Positions 53,223 to 61,961 of a DNA stretch of 64,000 nt are shown piece by piece. The stretch comes from Oceanimonas sp052119705. Its GTDB lineage: Bacteria > Pseudomonadota > Gammaproteobacteria > Enterobacterales > Aeromonadaceae. The notes beneath the pieces were generated by a model. The model was not told the DNA's origin and searched no databases. It saw only the letters and a list, made by a program, of their open reading frames with translations. The stretch is taken from assembly GCF_052119705.1 (NCBI RefSeq), contig NZ_JBGQOP010000015.1, positions 6,891-70,890 on the forward strand, read 5' to 3'. Made by a program: the position numbers and the translations under genes. The number at the start of each line of letters is the position of its first letter. The first letter of the stretch is position 1.

Positions 53223-54479
53223 ATGGACAAATTTAAGATTCAAGGCCCTTGTCGGCTGGCCGGCGATGTCACTATTTCTGGCGCTAAAAATGCGGCTTTG
53301 CCGATTTTATTTGGTACTTTATTGTGTGATGAAGCCATTACGCTGTCCAACGTCCCCAAGTTGAAAGATGTAGATACCACGCTGCAACTGCTGGCCTCTA
53401 TGGGTTTGAACGTGGTGGAGCAAGATGACAGTTACGTGATCTCTGGCGCCGTTAACAGCCACATTGCACCCTACGAGCTAGTACGGACTATGCGTGCCTC
53501 TATTTTGGCGCTGGGACCATTGGTGGCGCGTTTTGGTCAAGCCGATGTCTCTTTGCCGGGCGGTTGTGCCATAGGTGCGCGCCCAGTGAACTTGCACATT
53601 CATGGTTTAGAGCAGATGGGGGCGGAAATTCATGTGGTTGACGGCTACATTAAGGCACGCGTCGATGGCCGCCTAAAAGGCGCGCACATCTTGATGGACA
53701 TGGTGAGCGTAACCGGTACCGAAAACCTGATGATGGCAGCCGTATTAGCCGAAGGCCGTACCACTATCGAAAACGCCGCTCGAGAGCCTGAAGTGGTGGA
53801 CTTAGCCAACTTCTTGAATGCATTGGGTGCCAAAATTCAAGGTATAGGTCAAGACACGCTGATCATTGATGGTGTAGAGGCCTTGCACGGCGGTGAATAT
53901 CGCGTGCAACCCGATCGTATCGAAACCGGTACCTTCTTGGTGGGTGCGGCCGTGACCGACGGTGATGTGACCTGTCACAACACGGATCCGCGTCTGTTAG
54001 AAGCGGTATTGGTAAAGCTGAAAGAAGCGGGCGCCGAGGTAACGACGGGCGAAGACTGGATCCGTTTAAATATGACGGGCAGGGTGCTTAAACCGGTAGA
54101 CATTAAAACCGCGCCTTACCCGGCTTTCCCGACCGACATGCAGGCGCAGTTTACCGTGCTCAATGCGGTGGCTAAAGGCGTGGGTCACGTTACCGAGACC
54201 ATCTTTGAAAACCGCTTTATGCACGTGCCTGAGCTTAACCGCATGGGTGCCAGCATAGAGTTGCACGGCAATATGGCGATTTGTGGCGACACAGAGCAGC
54301 TGACCGGCGCCACTGTGATGGCCACCGATCTGCGCGCCTCGGCAAGTTTAGTGTTGGCTGGCTTTGTAGCCGAAGGCACTACCTTTGTGGATCGTATTTA
54401 TCACATCGACCGCGGCTATGAAGTAATCGAAGATAAATTGTCGGCACTCGGCGGTAAGATAGAGCGCATTAAGGGCTAG
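53223..54479 (+). CDS. murA: UDP-N-acetylglucosamine 1-carboxyvinyltransferase
   Basis: First committed step of peptidoglycan synthesis, transferring enolpyruvate to UDP-GlcNAc. 418 residues. Lys22 and Cys115 (GGCAIGARP) are present; a Cys at this place means the enzyme should be fosfomycin-sensitive, unlike the Asp variant. Twelve bases separate it from ibaG. Confidence 0.97.
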   Translation: MDKFKIQGPCRLAGDVTISGAKNAALPILFGTLLCDEAITLSNVPKLKDVDTTLQLLASMGLNVVEQDDSYVISGAVNSHIAPYELVRTMRASILALGPLVARFGQADVSLPGGCAIGARPVNLHIHGLEQMGAEIHVVDGYIKARVDGRLKGAHILMDMVSVTGTENLMMAAVLAEGRTTIENAAREPEVVDLANFLNALGAKIQGIGQDTLIIDGVEALHGGEYRVQPDRIETGTFLVGAAVTDGDVTCHNTDPRLLEAVLVKLKEAGAEVTTGEDWIRLNMTGRVLKPVDIKTAPYPAFPTDMQAQFTVLNAVAKGVGHVTETIFENRFMHVPELNRMGASIELHGNMAICGDTEQLTGATVMATDLRASASLVLAGFVAEGTTFVDRIYHIDRGYEVIEDKLSALGGKIERIKG

Positions 54480-54491
54480 CACATAGCCTTG

Positions 54492-54650
54492 ATCTAGAAG
54501 CTAGAAGCTAGAAGCTAAAAGCTAAAAGCTAGAAGCTAAAACAAGTGCTTTAAGCCTTAACCTGAAAAGGGCCAGATGTAAAACATCTGGCCCTTTTTTG
54601 TTTTTTCGTTCGTGACTTACAGCTTCTCGCTTACGGCTTCCAGCTGTCTT
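54492..54650. repeat. 7-bp-period repeat pair around a terminator (GAAGCTA type)
   Basis: The left arm (54494-54541) has GAAGCTA, GAAGCTA, GAAGCTA, AAAGCTA, AAAGCTA, GAAGCTA. The right arm (about 54620-54646) carries the approximate complement (AGCTTCTCGCTTACGGCTTC). A terminator lies between, and murA and degS converge. Confidence 0.8.
54565..54599. terminator. Terminator between murA and degS
   Basis: 15-bp perfect stem (54565-54579 with 54583-54597), 3-base loop, T run; bidirectional. Confidence 0.93.
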
Positions 54651-55747
54651 TAGCGCAAGCGTTGAAAGCGGGTATCTTCTTCAATCGTTATCGGTAATGT
54701 CATCAACTTACCTTGGCGCAGCAAGGTGACAGTGATGGTGCTCCCCGGTTTAGCTTCGGCAATCTTATCCATGGCGTGGCGGGTGTTACGAATGGGCTCA
54801 TCGTTGAATTTCAACAAAACATCTTCCACTAACACCCCGGCCTTGGCTGCGGGGCCTGTTTCGTTGAGGCCTTCCACGAATAAGCCAGTGCGCTCACCCA
54901 TTTTTAATAACTGCGCCATCATGGGCGGAATATCGGCACCACTTATGCCTAAATAACCGCGGATAACTCGGCCATGACTGATCAGCTCTTGCATAATGCG
55001 CTGCGCCAAGGCGTAGGGAATAGCGAAGTTGATGCCGTAGCTTTCTTGATGAGCCAAGCTTTGAAAAGAAGCGGTATTGATACCGACGATTTCACCGTAG
55101 ACGTTGATGAGTGCACCACCTGAGTTACCGGCGTTGATGGCGGCATCGGTTTGCAACAAGTCCTGACGCCCATTGCTGTCTGGCCCCATGCTCGATAAGC
55201 CAGAGCGACCTGTGGCGCTAATAATGCCCTGAGTAATGGTTTGCCCAACGTTATAGGGATTGCCGATAGCCAGTACAATATCGCCCACTTGTGGCGACAA
55301 TTCATTATCTTGTGGTATCACGGGTAGTTGATTAGCATTAATTTTTAAGACCGCTAAATCCGTGGGCACATCGAAGCCGGTGACCTCGCCATTTAGAATA
55401 CGACCATCTTGCAGCGCCACTATCACCTGATCGGCATCGGCTATCACATGGTAGTTGGTCAGCACATAGCCTTGGCTATTCATGATCACCCCTGAGCCTA
55501 AGTTGGTCGAGCTTAATTCAGGTGAGACATTGCCGCGCTGAAAACTACGGGTATAAATATTTACAACCGCAGGCCCGGCGCGGTTGGCCGCATAGGAGAA
55601 ACTGGACACGCCTACTTGCTGGTTGCGCCACCAATGCTCAAAAGGTTGGGTCTTAAGTTGCGGGAAAATAGCCAAGAGCAATACCGCCATTAGCACCCCG
55701 AAGGCGATGGCCTGAAAAATGAACTTAAGATAAGGAATAAAGCGCAT
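54650..55747 (-). CDS. degS: Sigma-E pathway protease DegS
   Basis: Inner-membrane-anchored serine protease that senses unfolded outer-membrane porins through its PDZ domain and makes the first cut in anti-sigma factor RseA. 365 residues: membrane helix (about 8-29), trypsin-like domain with H100, D130, S209 (GNSGG), one PDZ domain (about 270-350). ATG at 55747 gives the family N-terminus, but no good ribosome binding site is seen; the frame extends back to 55846 without family similarity. Confidence 0.94.
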   Translation of the reverse strand: MRFIPYLKFIFQAIAFGVLMAVLLLAIFPQLKTQPFEHWWRNQQVGVSSFSYAANRAGPAVVNIYTRSFQRGNVSPELSSTNLGSGVIMNSQGYVLTNYHVIADADQVIVALQDGRILNGEVTGFDVPTDLAVLKINANQLPVIPQDNELSPQVGDIVLAIGNPYNVGQTITQGIISATGRSGLSSMGPDSNGRQDLLQTDAAINAGNSGGALINVYGEIVGINTASFQSLAHQESYGINFAIPYALAQRIMQELISHGRVIRGYLGISGADIPPMMAQLLKMGERTGLFVEGLNETGPAAKAGVLVEDVLLKFNDEPIRNTRHAMDKIAEAKPGSTITVTLLRQGKLMTLPITIEEDTRFQRLR

Positions 55748-55985
55748 AGGGAGTCGGGTCGCTGTGAAAGAGCTATAGCATAACATAAAGCGAGAAACCG
55801 AGCCGTCAGCTGACAGCCAACAATAATGCCGGCCGAGTAAGGCCATGTTAAATGTTCAATGTTGAACTCCATGGCACCGCGTAGTGAATATAAAAAAAGC
55901 AGCGCTCAGCACTGCTTTTTGATTTTAGTTTTATATTTAATTTTATTGATAGCTTAAAGCTTCCGCCTTACCGCTGTCTTTTCAT

Positions 55986-57344
55986 CTATCTCAACACTAA
56001 ATAAAGAGAAGCGTTACCGCGTTGGATATTTAGCGCAATCACGCCGGGTTTAGCTTCTATTATCTTGCGTAACTCTGCGAGTTCTTTCACCCGCTTACGA
56101 TTAACGCCAATGATAATATCGCCCTTCTCCAAACCAGACCGAGCGGCAGGAGAGCGGGGGGCTACGTCGACTATTTTTACGCCTGATATCCCGTCTTTGG
56201 CTTCGGTTTTACCCAGCGTAGCACCTTCTAACGCCTTGTTTAAGCTGTCGGCGGCCATGCTCTGGTCGTCTGCTAGGGTTAAAGTGACATTGGCGTCTTG
56301 CTGCTTACCATCGCGAAACAGGCCTAAGGTGACGGTTTTATCGGCGCCCATGGTCGCCACTTTGGCTCTTAGCTCACCAAAAGAACGCACCGGCTTGCCG
56401 TCTAGGCTGATAATAATATCACCGGCTTTTAAACCGGCTTTATCTGCCGCTGAGTCTTCGATCACTTGACTGACAAAAGCGCCGTGCTGGCTCTTGTAAC
56501 CAAAGGTACGGGCTAGTTCAGAGGTCAGCTCGCCGCCCATTACCCCCAGCACGCCTCGACGTACTTCACCGTATTCGATGATTTGATCAATTAAATTTTT
56601 CACCATGTTAGACGGGATAGCAAAGCCGATGCCTATGTTGCCACCGTTAGGGCCTAAAATGGCGGTGTTAATACCCACCAGCTTGCCGTTTAAATCGAGC
56701 AGGGCGCCACCTGAATTGCCGGAGTTAATGGCGGCATCGGTTTGAATAAAGTTTTCAAGATTTTCGACGTTGAGGCCCGAACGTCCCAAGGCACTGATAA
56801 TGCCCGAGGTCACGGTTTGGCCAAGGCCGAAGGGGTTGCCGATGGCGATGGCAAAATCACCGACCCTAAGTGCGTCTGAGTCGGAAAATTCGATGGCAAC
56901 TAGATCTTTGGCATCCACTTTGAGTAATGCAATGTCACTTTGTTTATCGCTACCAATCAGCTCGGCTTCGTATTCTTGACCGTCCATCAGTGTAATCAGG
57001 ATTTTATCGGCGTCTGAGATCACATGATTATTGGTGATCACATAGCCTTTCTTAGCATCAATGATCACGCCTGAGCCGAGTGCTTGAAAGGGGCGCTCTT
57101 GGACTTGCTCGCCCGGCATATCGGGGCCAAAAAAGAAACGAAACTGCTCAGGGATGCCTTGACGACTGACTTTACTGCCGGACACGGAAATATTCACCAC
57201 GGCCGGGGTGACCTTCTCTAGCACAGGCGCTAGGCTGCGAATATCGCTGCCCGCACCGAAAGGTAAGGCTGCTTGAGCGGCGGGTATAACGGCAAGGCCG
57301 ATACTCAGTGCCAAGGCTGATACCAAGGGGAGTCGAGATTTCAT
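55986..57344 (-). CDS. degQ: Periplasmic serine protease/chaperone DegQ (DegP-like)
   Basis: Degrades or refolds damaged periplasmic proteins. 452 residues: signal peptide (1-25, ending AQA), trypsin-like domain with H107, D137, S211 (NSGNSGG) and two PDZ domains (about 260-350 and 375-450). Adjacency to degS and length favour DegQ over DegP. A sigma-E promoter match lies about 115 bases upstream, a trait of degP in E. coli, so this gene may do the stress job of both. AGGAG precedes ATG. Confidence 0.95.
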   Translation of the reverse strand: MKSRLPLVSALALSIGLAVIPAAQAALPFGAGSDIRSLAPVLEKVTPAVVNISVSGSKVSRQGIPEQFRFFFGPDMPGEQVQERPFQALGSGVIIDAKKGYVITNNHVISDADKILITLMDGQEYEAELIGSDKQSDIALLKVDAKDLVAIEFSDSDALRVGDFAIAIGNPFGLGQTVTSGIISALGRSGLNVENLENFIQTDAAINSGNSGGALLDLNGKLVGINTAILGPNGGNIGIGFAIPSNMVKNLIDQIIEYGEVRRGVLGVMGGELTSELARTFGYKSQHGAFVSQVIEDSAADKAGLKAGDIIISLDGKPVRSFGELRAKVATMGADKTVTLGLFRDGKQQDANVTLTLADDQSMAADSLNKALEGATLGKTEAKDGISGVKIVDVAPRSPAARSGLEKGDIIIGVNRKRVKELAELRKIIEAKPGVIALNIQRGNASLYLVLR

Positions 57345-57460
57345 GCAGATGCTCCTAAGTCTATAAATACGACTATCTATTAATACGTCGTTTAAGGTGA
57401 TTGATAAACAACAATATGGCTGATAAATAGGTTTAATAAATGGCGTAAGAAAAGTGTGTA

Positions 57461-57490
57461 TTCAGACCTCTGTAGTTTAATAAGAGTTCC
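57461..57490 (-). promoter_or_regulatory. Sigma-E (RpoE)-type promoter for degQ
   Basis: On the minus strand GGAACTC (57484-57490) and GTCTGAA (57461-57467) are separated by 16 bases, close to the sigma-E consensus GGAACTT and GTCTGA. Transcription would start near 57455, leaving a leader of about 110 bases. Confidence 0.7.
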
Positions 57491-57679
57491 AAATGCTGCA
57501 CTAATATTTAAAAGCGATGTTTAAAACACGTATAGTCTGTTGATTAAATGGTGTTGATCTTCAGTATATCAAGAGCTTAGACGACTAAATCGCGTCTAGC
57601 TGAGTGTGACTTGCTCAATGCCCAAATTAGCCCGTACACTGGCTAGCCTTGTTTGATGATAGCGGTAGTGATCCTTGCC
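57491..57679. other. Divergent gap between degQ and zapE
   Basis: AT-rich, no gene or RNA recognised. It should contain the zapE promoter; I see no clear -35/-10 pair. Confidence 0.4.
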
Positions 57680-58780
57680 ATGAGCCCCAGTGAACGATAT
57701 CAAGCCGATTTACAGCGGACCAACTTTGTCGAAGATGCCGCCCAGCAACTGGCGGTCCATCATTTACAGCGCCTATATGAAGCGCTGCTGCGGCCAGTGC
57801 CCCCAGCGCCGAAAGTCAACTTTTGGCAGAAACTGACCGGCCAACAGCCCGTGGCCCTCGAGCCCATTAGTGGCTTGTATTTTTGGGGCGGCGTGGGGCG
57901 TGGCAAAACCTACTTGATGGATAATTTTTATGACAGCCTGCCCTTTGAAAATAAGCTCAGGGTGCACTTCCATCACTTTATGCAGCGCGTACAAGAGGAG
58001 CTGCAAGTCTTAAAAGGACAAGCCGATCCGCTAAAAGTGGTAGCTGCTAACTTAATTAAACAAACGCGCATTATTTGCTTCGATGAATTTTTTGTTTCCG
58101 ACATTGCTGATGCCATGATTTTGGGCACCTTGTTCGAGTACCTGTTTGCTGAGGGCATGATTTTAGTCGCCACTTCTAACCTTGTGCCCGATGACTTGTA
58201 TCGCAACGGCTTACAAAGAGCGCGTTTCTTGCCCGCTATCGCCTTACTTAAACAGCACTGTACTGTGGTTAACGTAGATTCAGGCGTCGATTATCGGCTA
58301 CGCACCTTACAACAAGCCAACTTGTATCATTACCCACTCAGCGCCGAAGCTGAGGCGGCGCTAGCGGCTTATTTTGCTGACTTAGCGGGCAGTGAGGCCT
58401 GTTGGGATCAAATCATTAGTATTAATCAGCGCCCGCTCACCACCATAGCCGAGGGTGCAGGTGTGCTCTATATGGATTATGAAGAGCTGTGCTGCACGCC
58501 ACGCTCGCAGCTTGACTATATTGAGCTGGCTCGGCGCTATCACACAGTGATAGTGGCCAATGTCACGGCCATGGGACCTGAGACGAGCGATGCGGCTCGA
58601 CGTTTTATTGCCTTAGTCGATGAGTTTTATGAACGACGGGTGAAGTTAATCCTGTCTGCGAGCGTGCCTATGACGGCGCTTTATGCGGCGGGGCGGCTCG
58701 AATTTGAGTTCCAACGTTGCTTGTCTCGCTTGATTGAAATGCAATCCCACGAATACCTTGCCAGAGAGCACCTTATTTAG
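57680..58780 (+). CDS. zapE: Cell division ATPase ZapE
   Basis: AFG1-like ATPase that associates with the FtsZ ring. About 366 residues, with Walker A GGVGRGKTYLMD, Walker B IICFDEFFVSDI and the C-terminal FYERRVKLILSASVPM and FEFQRCLSRLIEMQS. ATG at 57680 matches relatives; upstream in-frame TTG/ATG codons at 57653-57658 have no ribosome binding site either. Gene order degQ-zapE-rplM is conserved. Confidence 0.93.
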   Translation: MSPSERYQADLQRTNFVEDAAQQLAVHHLQRLYEALLRPVPPAPKVNFWQKLTGQQPVALEPISGLYFWGGVGRGKTYLMDNFYDSLPFENKLRVHFHHFMQRVQEELQVLKGQADPLKVVAANLIKQTRIICFDEFFVSDIADAMILGTLFEYLFAEGMILVATSNLVPDDLYRNGLQRARFLPAIALLKQHCTVVNVDSGVDYRLRTLQQANLYHYPLSAEAEAALAAYFADLAGSEACWDQIISINQRPLTTIAEGAGVLYMDYEELCCTPRSQLDYIELARRYHTVIVANVTAMGPETSDAARRFIALVDEFYERRVKLILSASVPMTALYAAGRLEFEFQRCLSRLIEMQSHEYLAREHLI

Positions 58781-59032
58781 TCACAATACTCGCCCCCGTA
58801 TCAGGGCATGATATTGGGAAGGGGATGGGCGAGCCTACTCATTTTAATGGGCATTGAAATTAGTAGGTGATTATTACGGCAACTTTACCTATAATCGCCC
58901 AGCCCACGTTACACTGCTGTCTAACGGACGGCATCACTGTAAACAGACTGGTACTCGAAGGGGTATATGTTTGCTCGTGTTTTGCGCATGTGCGCAAGTG
59001 TATGATTCATTCTAAGTATTTTGGGTTTATCC
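58781..59032 (+). promoter_or_regulatory. Leader region of rplM-rpsI
   Basis: A gap of 252 bases that holds the ribosomal-protein promoter. Hairpin TTGCGCA/TGCGCAA (58982-58997, 2-base loop) lies about 35 bases before the rplM start and is a candidate for feedback control by L13 or S9. A loose hairpin CTCGCCC/GGGCGAG at about 58789-58832 may end zapE. Confidence 0.4.
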
Positions 59033-59461
59033 ATGAAAACTTTTGTTGCTAAGCCAGAAACCGTTAAGCGTGACTGGTATGTTGTTGATGCAGAAGGCAA
59101 AACTTTAGGTCGTTTGGCCTCTGAGATTGCGCTTCGTCTGCGTGGTAAGCATAAGCCGGAATATACTCCGCATGTTGACTGTGGCGATTACATCGTTGTA
59201 GTAAATGCTGAGAAAATTCAGGTAACCGGTAATAAAGCCGAAGGCAAAATTTACTATTCTCACTCCGGTTTTCCGGGTGGCCTGAAGTCAATCACTTTCG
59301 AAAAGCTGATTGTACGTAAGCCAGAGATGGTCATTGAGTCTGCCGTTCGCGGCATGCTGCCTCGTGGCCCACTGGGTCGTGCTATGTTCCGCAAGATGAA
59401 AGTCTTTGTGGGCGCGCAGCACAACCATGCGGCGCAACAACCTCAAGTACTGGACATCTAA
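59033..59461 (+). CDS. rplM: 50S ribosomal protein L13
   Basis: Early-assembling large-subunit protein, 142 residues, starting MKTFVAKPETVKRDWYVVD and ending HNHAAQQPQVLDI, both nearly identical in sense to E. coli L13. ATG at 59033 is preferred to the GTG-type start at 59021. rpsI follows after 14 bases. Confidence 0.98.
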   Translation: MKTFVAKPETVKRDWYVVDAEGKTLGRLASEIALRLRGKHKPEYTPHVDCGDYIVVVNAEKIQVTGNKAEGKIYYSHSGFPGGLKSITFEKLIVRKPEMVIESAVRGMLPRGPLGRAMFRKMKVFVGAQHNHAAQQPQVLDI

Positions 59462-59475
59462 GGCGGGATTAGGCA

Positions 59476-59868
59476 ATGGCAGAAACTCAATACTACGGTA
59501 CTGGTCGTCGTAAAAGCTCAACTGCACGAGTATTCGTGAAGCAGGGTAGCGGCAATATCGTAATTAACAAACGTTCTTTGGATCAGTACTTTGGTCGCGA
59601 AACCGCCCGTATGGTGGTTCGTCAGCCTTTAGAATTGGTTGAAATGACAGATAAATTTGATTTGTACATCACAGTTTCTGGTGGTGGCATTTCTGGTCAG
59701 GCTGGCGCAATTCGTCACGGCATTACACGTGCCCTGATGCAATTCGACGAGACTCTGCGCGCTTCACTGCGTAAAGCGGGCTTCGTTACGCGTGACGCTC
59801 GTAAAGTTGAGCGTAAGAAAGTTGGTCTGCATAAAGCACGTAAACGTCCTCAGTTCTCCAAGCGTTAA
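59476..59868 (+). CDS. rpsI: 30S ribosomal protein S9
   Basis: Small-subunit protein whose C-terminal Lys/Arg tail (KRPQFSKR) reaches the P-site tRNA. 130 residues, GTGRRKSSTARVF near the start. Always paired with rplM. Confidence 0.98.
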   Translation: MAETQYYGTGRRKSSTARVFVKQGSGNIVINKRSLDQYFGRETARMVVRQPLELVEMTDKFDLYITVSGGGISGQAGAIRHGITRALMQFDETLRASLRKAGFVTRDARKVERKKVGLHKARKRPQFSKR

Positions 59869-59888
59869 TTGGGACGGCGTTTTACAAC

Positions 59889-59917
59889 AAAAGCCCGGGT
59901 TTACCCGGGCTTTTTTT
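59889..59917 (+). terminator. Terminator after rpsI
   Basis: AAAGCCCGGG/CCCGGGCTTT stem with a 4-base loop (TTTA) followed by seven T. Confidence 0.92.
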
Positions 59918-60153
59918 ATGTGCAAAAATAATAGTTTTATCAAATTAGTAACACTTTGTTTTAAATAGAAACTATTTCAAATAATAAACATTTACTGTCA
60001 CTTCCCCCGACCTTGTAAAAGAAGTGGTTTTTCTTTAGAATTTCAGGGTTTTTTGTGGCAATTGAAACCATAAATCCGCCGCAGTTGTCACAAACCGTCT
60101 CGAAGCATGAAACGAACAATAAACGCGCGGAGACCTAATGGGAGAGTTTTTGG

Positions 60154-60744
60154 ATGAGCAATGCGCCAGTTAGTACCGGTCGCCGCAGATTTCTGACCTG
60201 GTCAACCACAGTTGTGGGTGGGGTTGGGGCTGCTTTTGTTGCGGTACCTTTTATTGCTTCATGGAATCCTAGTGCCAAGGCAAAAGCTGCTGGGGCGCCG
60301 GTTGAAGTAGATGTCAGTAAGGTTGAGCCCGGTCAGTTAATCCGGGTCGAATGGCGAGGTAAGCCTGTATGGGTGGTCCGTCGTAACCAAGCTACGTTGG
60401 ATTCGTTAACTAAGCTTGATGACCAGCTTAGGGATCCTCACTCTGAGGAGCCACAGCAACCGGATTATGCACAGAACGATTACCGTTCGATCAAGCCTGA
60501 GTTATTGGTGACCGTCGGTATTTGTACCCACCTAGGTTGTTCACCTACTTATTTACCAGATACCTTTGGTGAGCAGGTTAAAGGCGTGACCTCAGGTTTC
60601 TTCTGTCCTTGTCACGGTTCTAAGTTTGACATGGCTGGCCGCGTGTTCAAAAACGTGCCTGCGCCACTAAACTTGGTGATCCCACCTTATTACTACGTCA
60701 ATGACGCCACGATTTTAGTGGGCGCAGACAAGGAAGGAGCCTAA
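60154..60744 (+). CDS. petA: Ubiquinol-cytochrome c reductase Rieske iron-sulfur subunit
   Basis: Electron-transferring 2Fe-2S subunit of the bc1 complex. 196 residues: twin-arginine start GRRRFLTW (Tat export) and membrane helix (about 13-35). CTHLGC (C124, H126 ligands) and CPCHGS (C151, H154 ligands; C129 and C153 disulfide) complete the site. GGAGAG lies 7 bases before ATG. First gene of petABC. Confidence 0.97.
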   Translation: MSNAPVSTGRRRFLTWSTTVVGGVGAAFVAVPFIASWNPSAKAKAAGAPVEVDVSKVEPGQLIRVEWRGKPVWVVRRNQATLDSLTKLDDQLRDPHSEEPQQPDYAQNDYRSIKPELLVTVGICTHLGCSPTYLPDTFGEQVKGVTSGFFCPCHGSKFDMAGRVFKNVPAPLNLVIPPYYYVNDATILVGADKEGA

Positions 60745-60746
60745 GC

Positions 60747-61961
60747 ATGTTGGGTAAACTCGTAAACTGGATCGATGCACGGATCCCGATGACGGCGACT
60801 TACAACAAGCACGTAGGTCAATATCCGGCACCGAAAAACTTTAACTTCTGGTACTTCTTCGGCTCACTGGCCATGTTAGTGCTGGTGAACCAGCTGCTGA
60901 CTGGCGTGTGGTTGACCATGAACTACAACCCGTCAGGTGATGGTGCCTTCGCGTCTGTCGAATACATAATGCGTGATGTGGATTACGGCTGGTTGCTGCG
61001 TTATATGCACAGTACCGGTGCCTCTGCGTTCTTCGTGGTGGTGTATCTGCACATGTTCCGCGGCCTGATTTATGGCTCTTACCAGAAACCACGCGAGTTG
61101 CTGTGGCTGTTCGGTATGCTGATTTTCTTGGTGCTGATGGCCGAAGCCTTCATGGGTTATCTGCTGCCTTGGGGCCAGATGTCCTACTGGGGCGCACAGG
61201 TTATTATTTCATTGTTCGGCGCCATTCCGGTGATCGGCGATGACTTAACGCTGTGGATCCGTGGTGACTACGTGATTTCGGGTGTCACCCTGACGCGTTT
61301 CTTCGCCTTGCACGTGATAGCGCTGCCGTTGGTGTTAGTGATACTGGTGTTCTTACACATAGTGGCATTGCACGAAGTGGGTTCTAACAACCCTGATGGC
61401 ATCGACATCAAGAAAGTGAAAGACGAAAACGGCTGGCCGAAAGACGCAATTCCGTTCCATCCTTACTACACCGTAAAAGACGTAGTGGGCGTGGCAGGCT
61501 TCTTGTTTATCTTCGCCTTCTTTATTTTCTTTCTGCCTGAGGGTGGTGGTTACTTCTTAGAAGCGCCAAACTTTGAAGCGGCCAATAGCTTGAAGACGCC
61601 AGAGCACATAGCGCCGGTATGGTACTTCACGCCTTTCTACGCCATCTTGCGTGCCGTGCCTGATAAGTTAGCGGGCGTGGTCTTGATGGGACTGTCGATT
61701 GCGGTGCTGTTTGTGCTGCCTTGGCTAGACCGCTGCCAGGTGCGCTCGTTCCGCTACCGCAGCAAACTACATTTGTTGAACATCACTCAGTTTGTGATCT
61801 GCTTCGTTATCTTGGGTGTGCTGGGTACTTTGGCTTCTACTCCCACGCTAACATTGCTGGCACAAATCTGTTCCTTTGGTTATTTCGCCTTCTTTGTGCT
61901 GTTGTTCTTCTACAGCAAACACGAAAAAACCAAGCCGCTGCCAGAGAGGGTGACATTTTAA
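60747..61961 (+). CDS. petB: Cytochrome b subunit of the bc1 complex
   Basis: Membrane subunit with the two b hemes and both quinone sites. 404 residues, eight helices; heme histidines in RYMHSTGASAFF / YLHMFRG and FFALHVIALPL / FLHIVALHEVG. PEW-type Qo motif region is TPEHIAPVWYFTPFYAILRAVPDK, with PVWY where most have PEWY. AAGGAGG-like site upstream. It overlaps petC by one base. Confidence 0.96.
   Translation: MLGKLVNWIDARIPMTATYNKHVGQYPAPKNFNFWYFFGSLAMLVLVNQLLTGVWLTMNYNPSGDGAFASVEYIMRDVDYGWLLRYMHSTGASAFFVVVYLHMFRGLIYGSYQKPRELLWLFGMLIFLVLMAEAFMGYLLPWGQMSYWGAQVIISLFGAIPVIGDDLTLWIRGDYVISGVTLTRFFALHVIALPLVLVILVFLHIVALHEVGSNNPDGIDIKKVKDENGWPKDAIPFHPYYTVKDVVGVAGFLFIFAFFIFFLPEGGGYFLEAPNFEAANSLKTPEHIAPVWYFTPFYAILRAVPDKLAGVVLMGLSIAVLFVLPWLDRCQVRSFRYRSKLHLLNITQFVICFVILGVLGTLASTPTLTLLAQICSFGYFAFFVLLFFYSKHEKTKPLPERVTF

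Noticed and set aside
61721..61960. N-terminal extension of cytochrome c1
   Set aside because: It overlaps the conserved 3' end of petB in another frame; the signal peptide begins at 61961.
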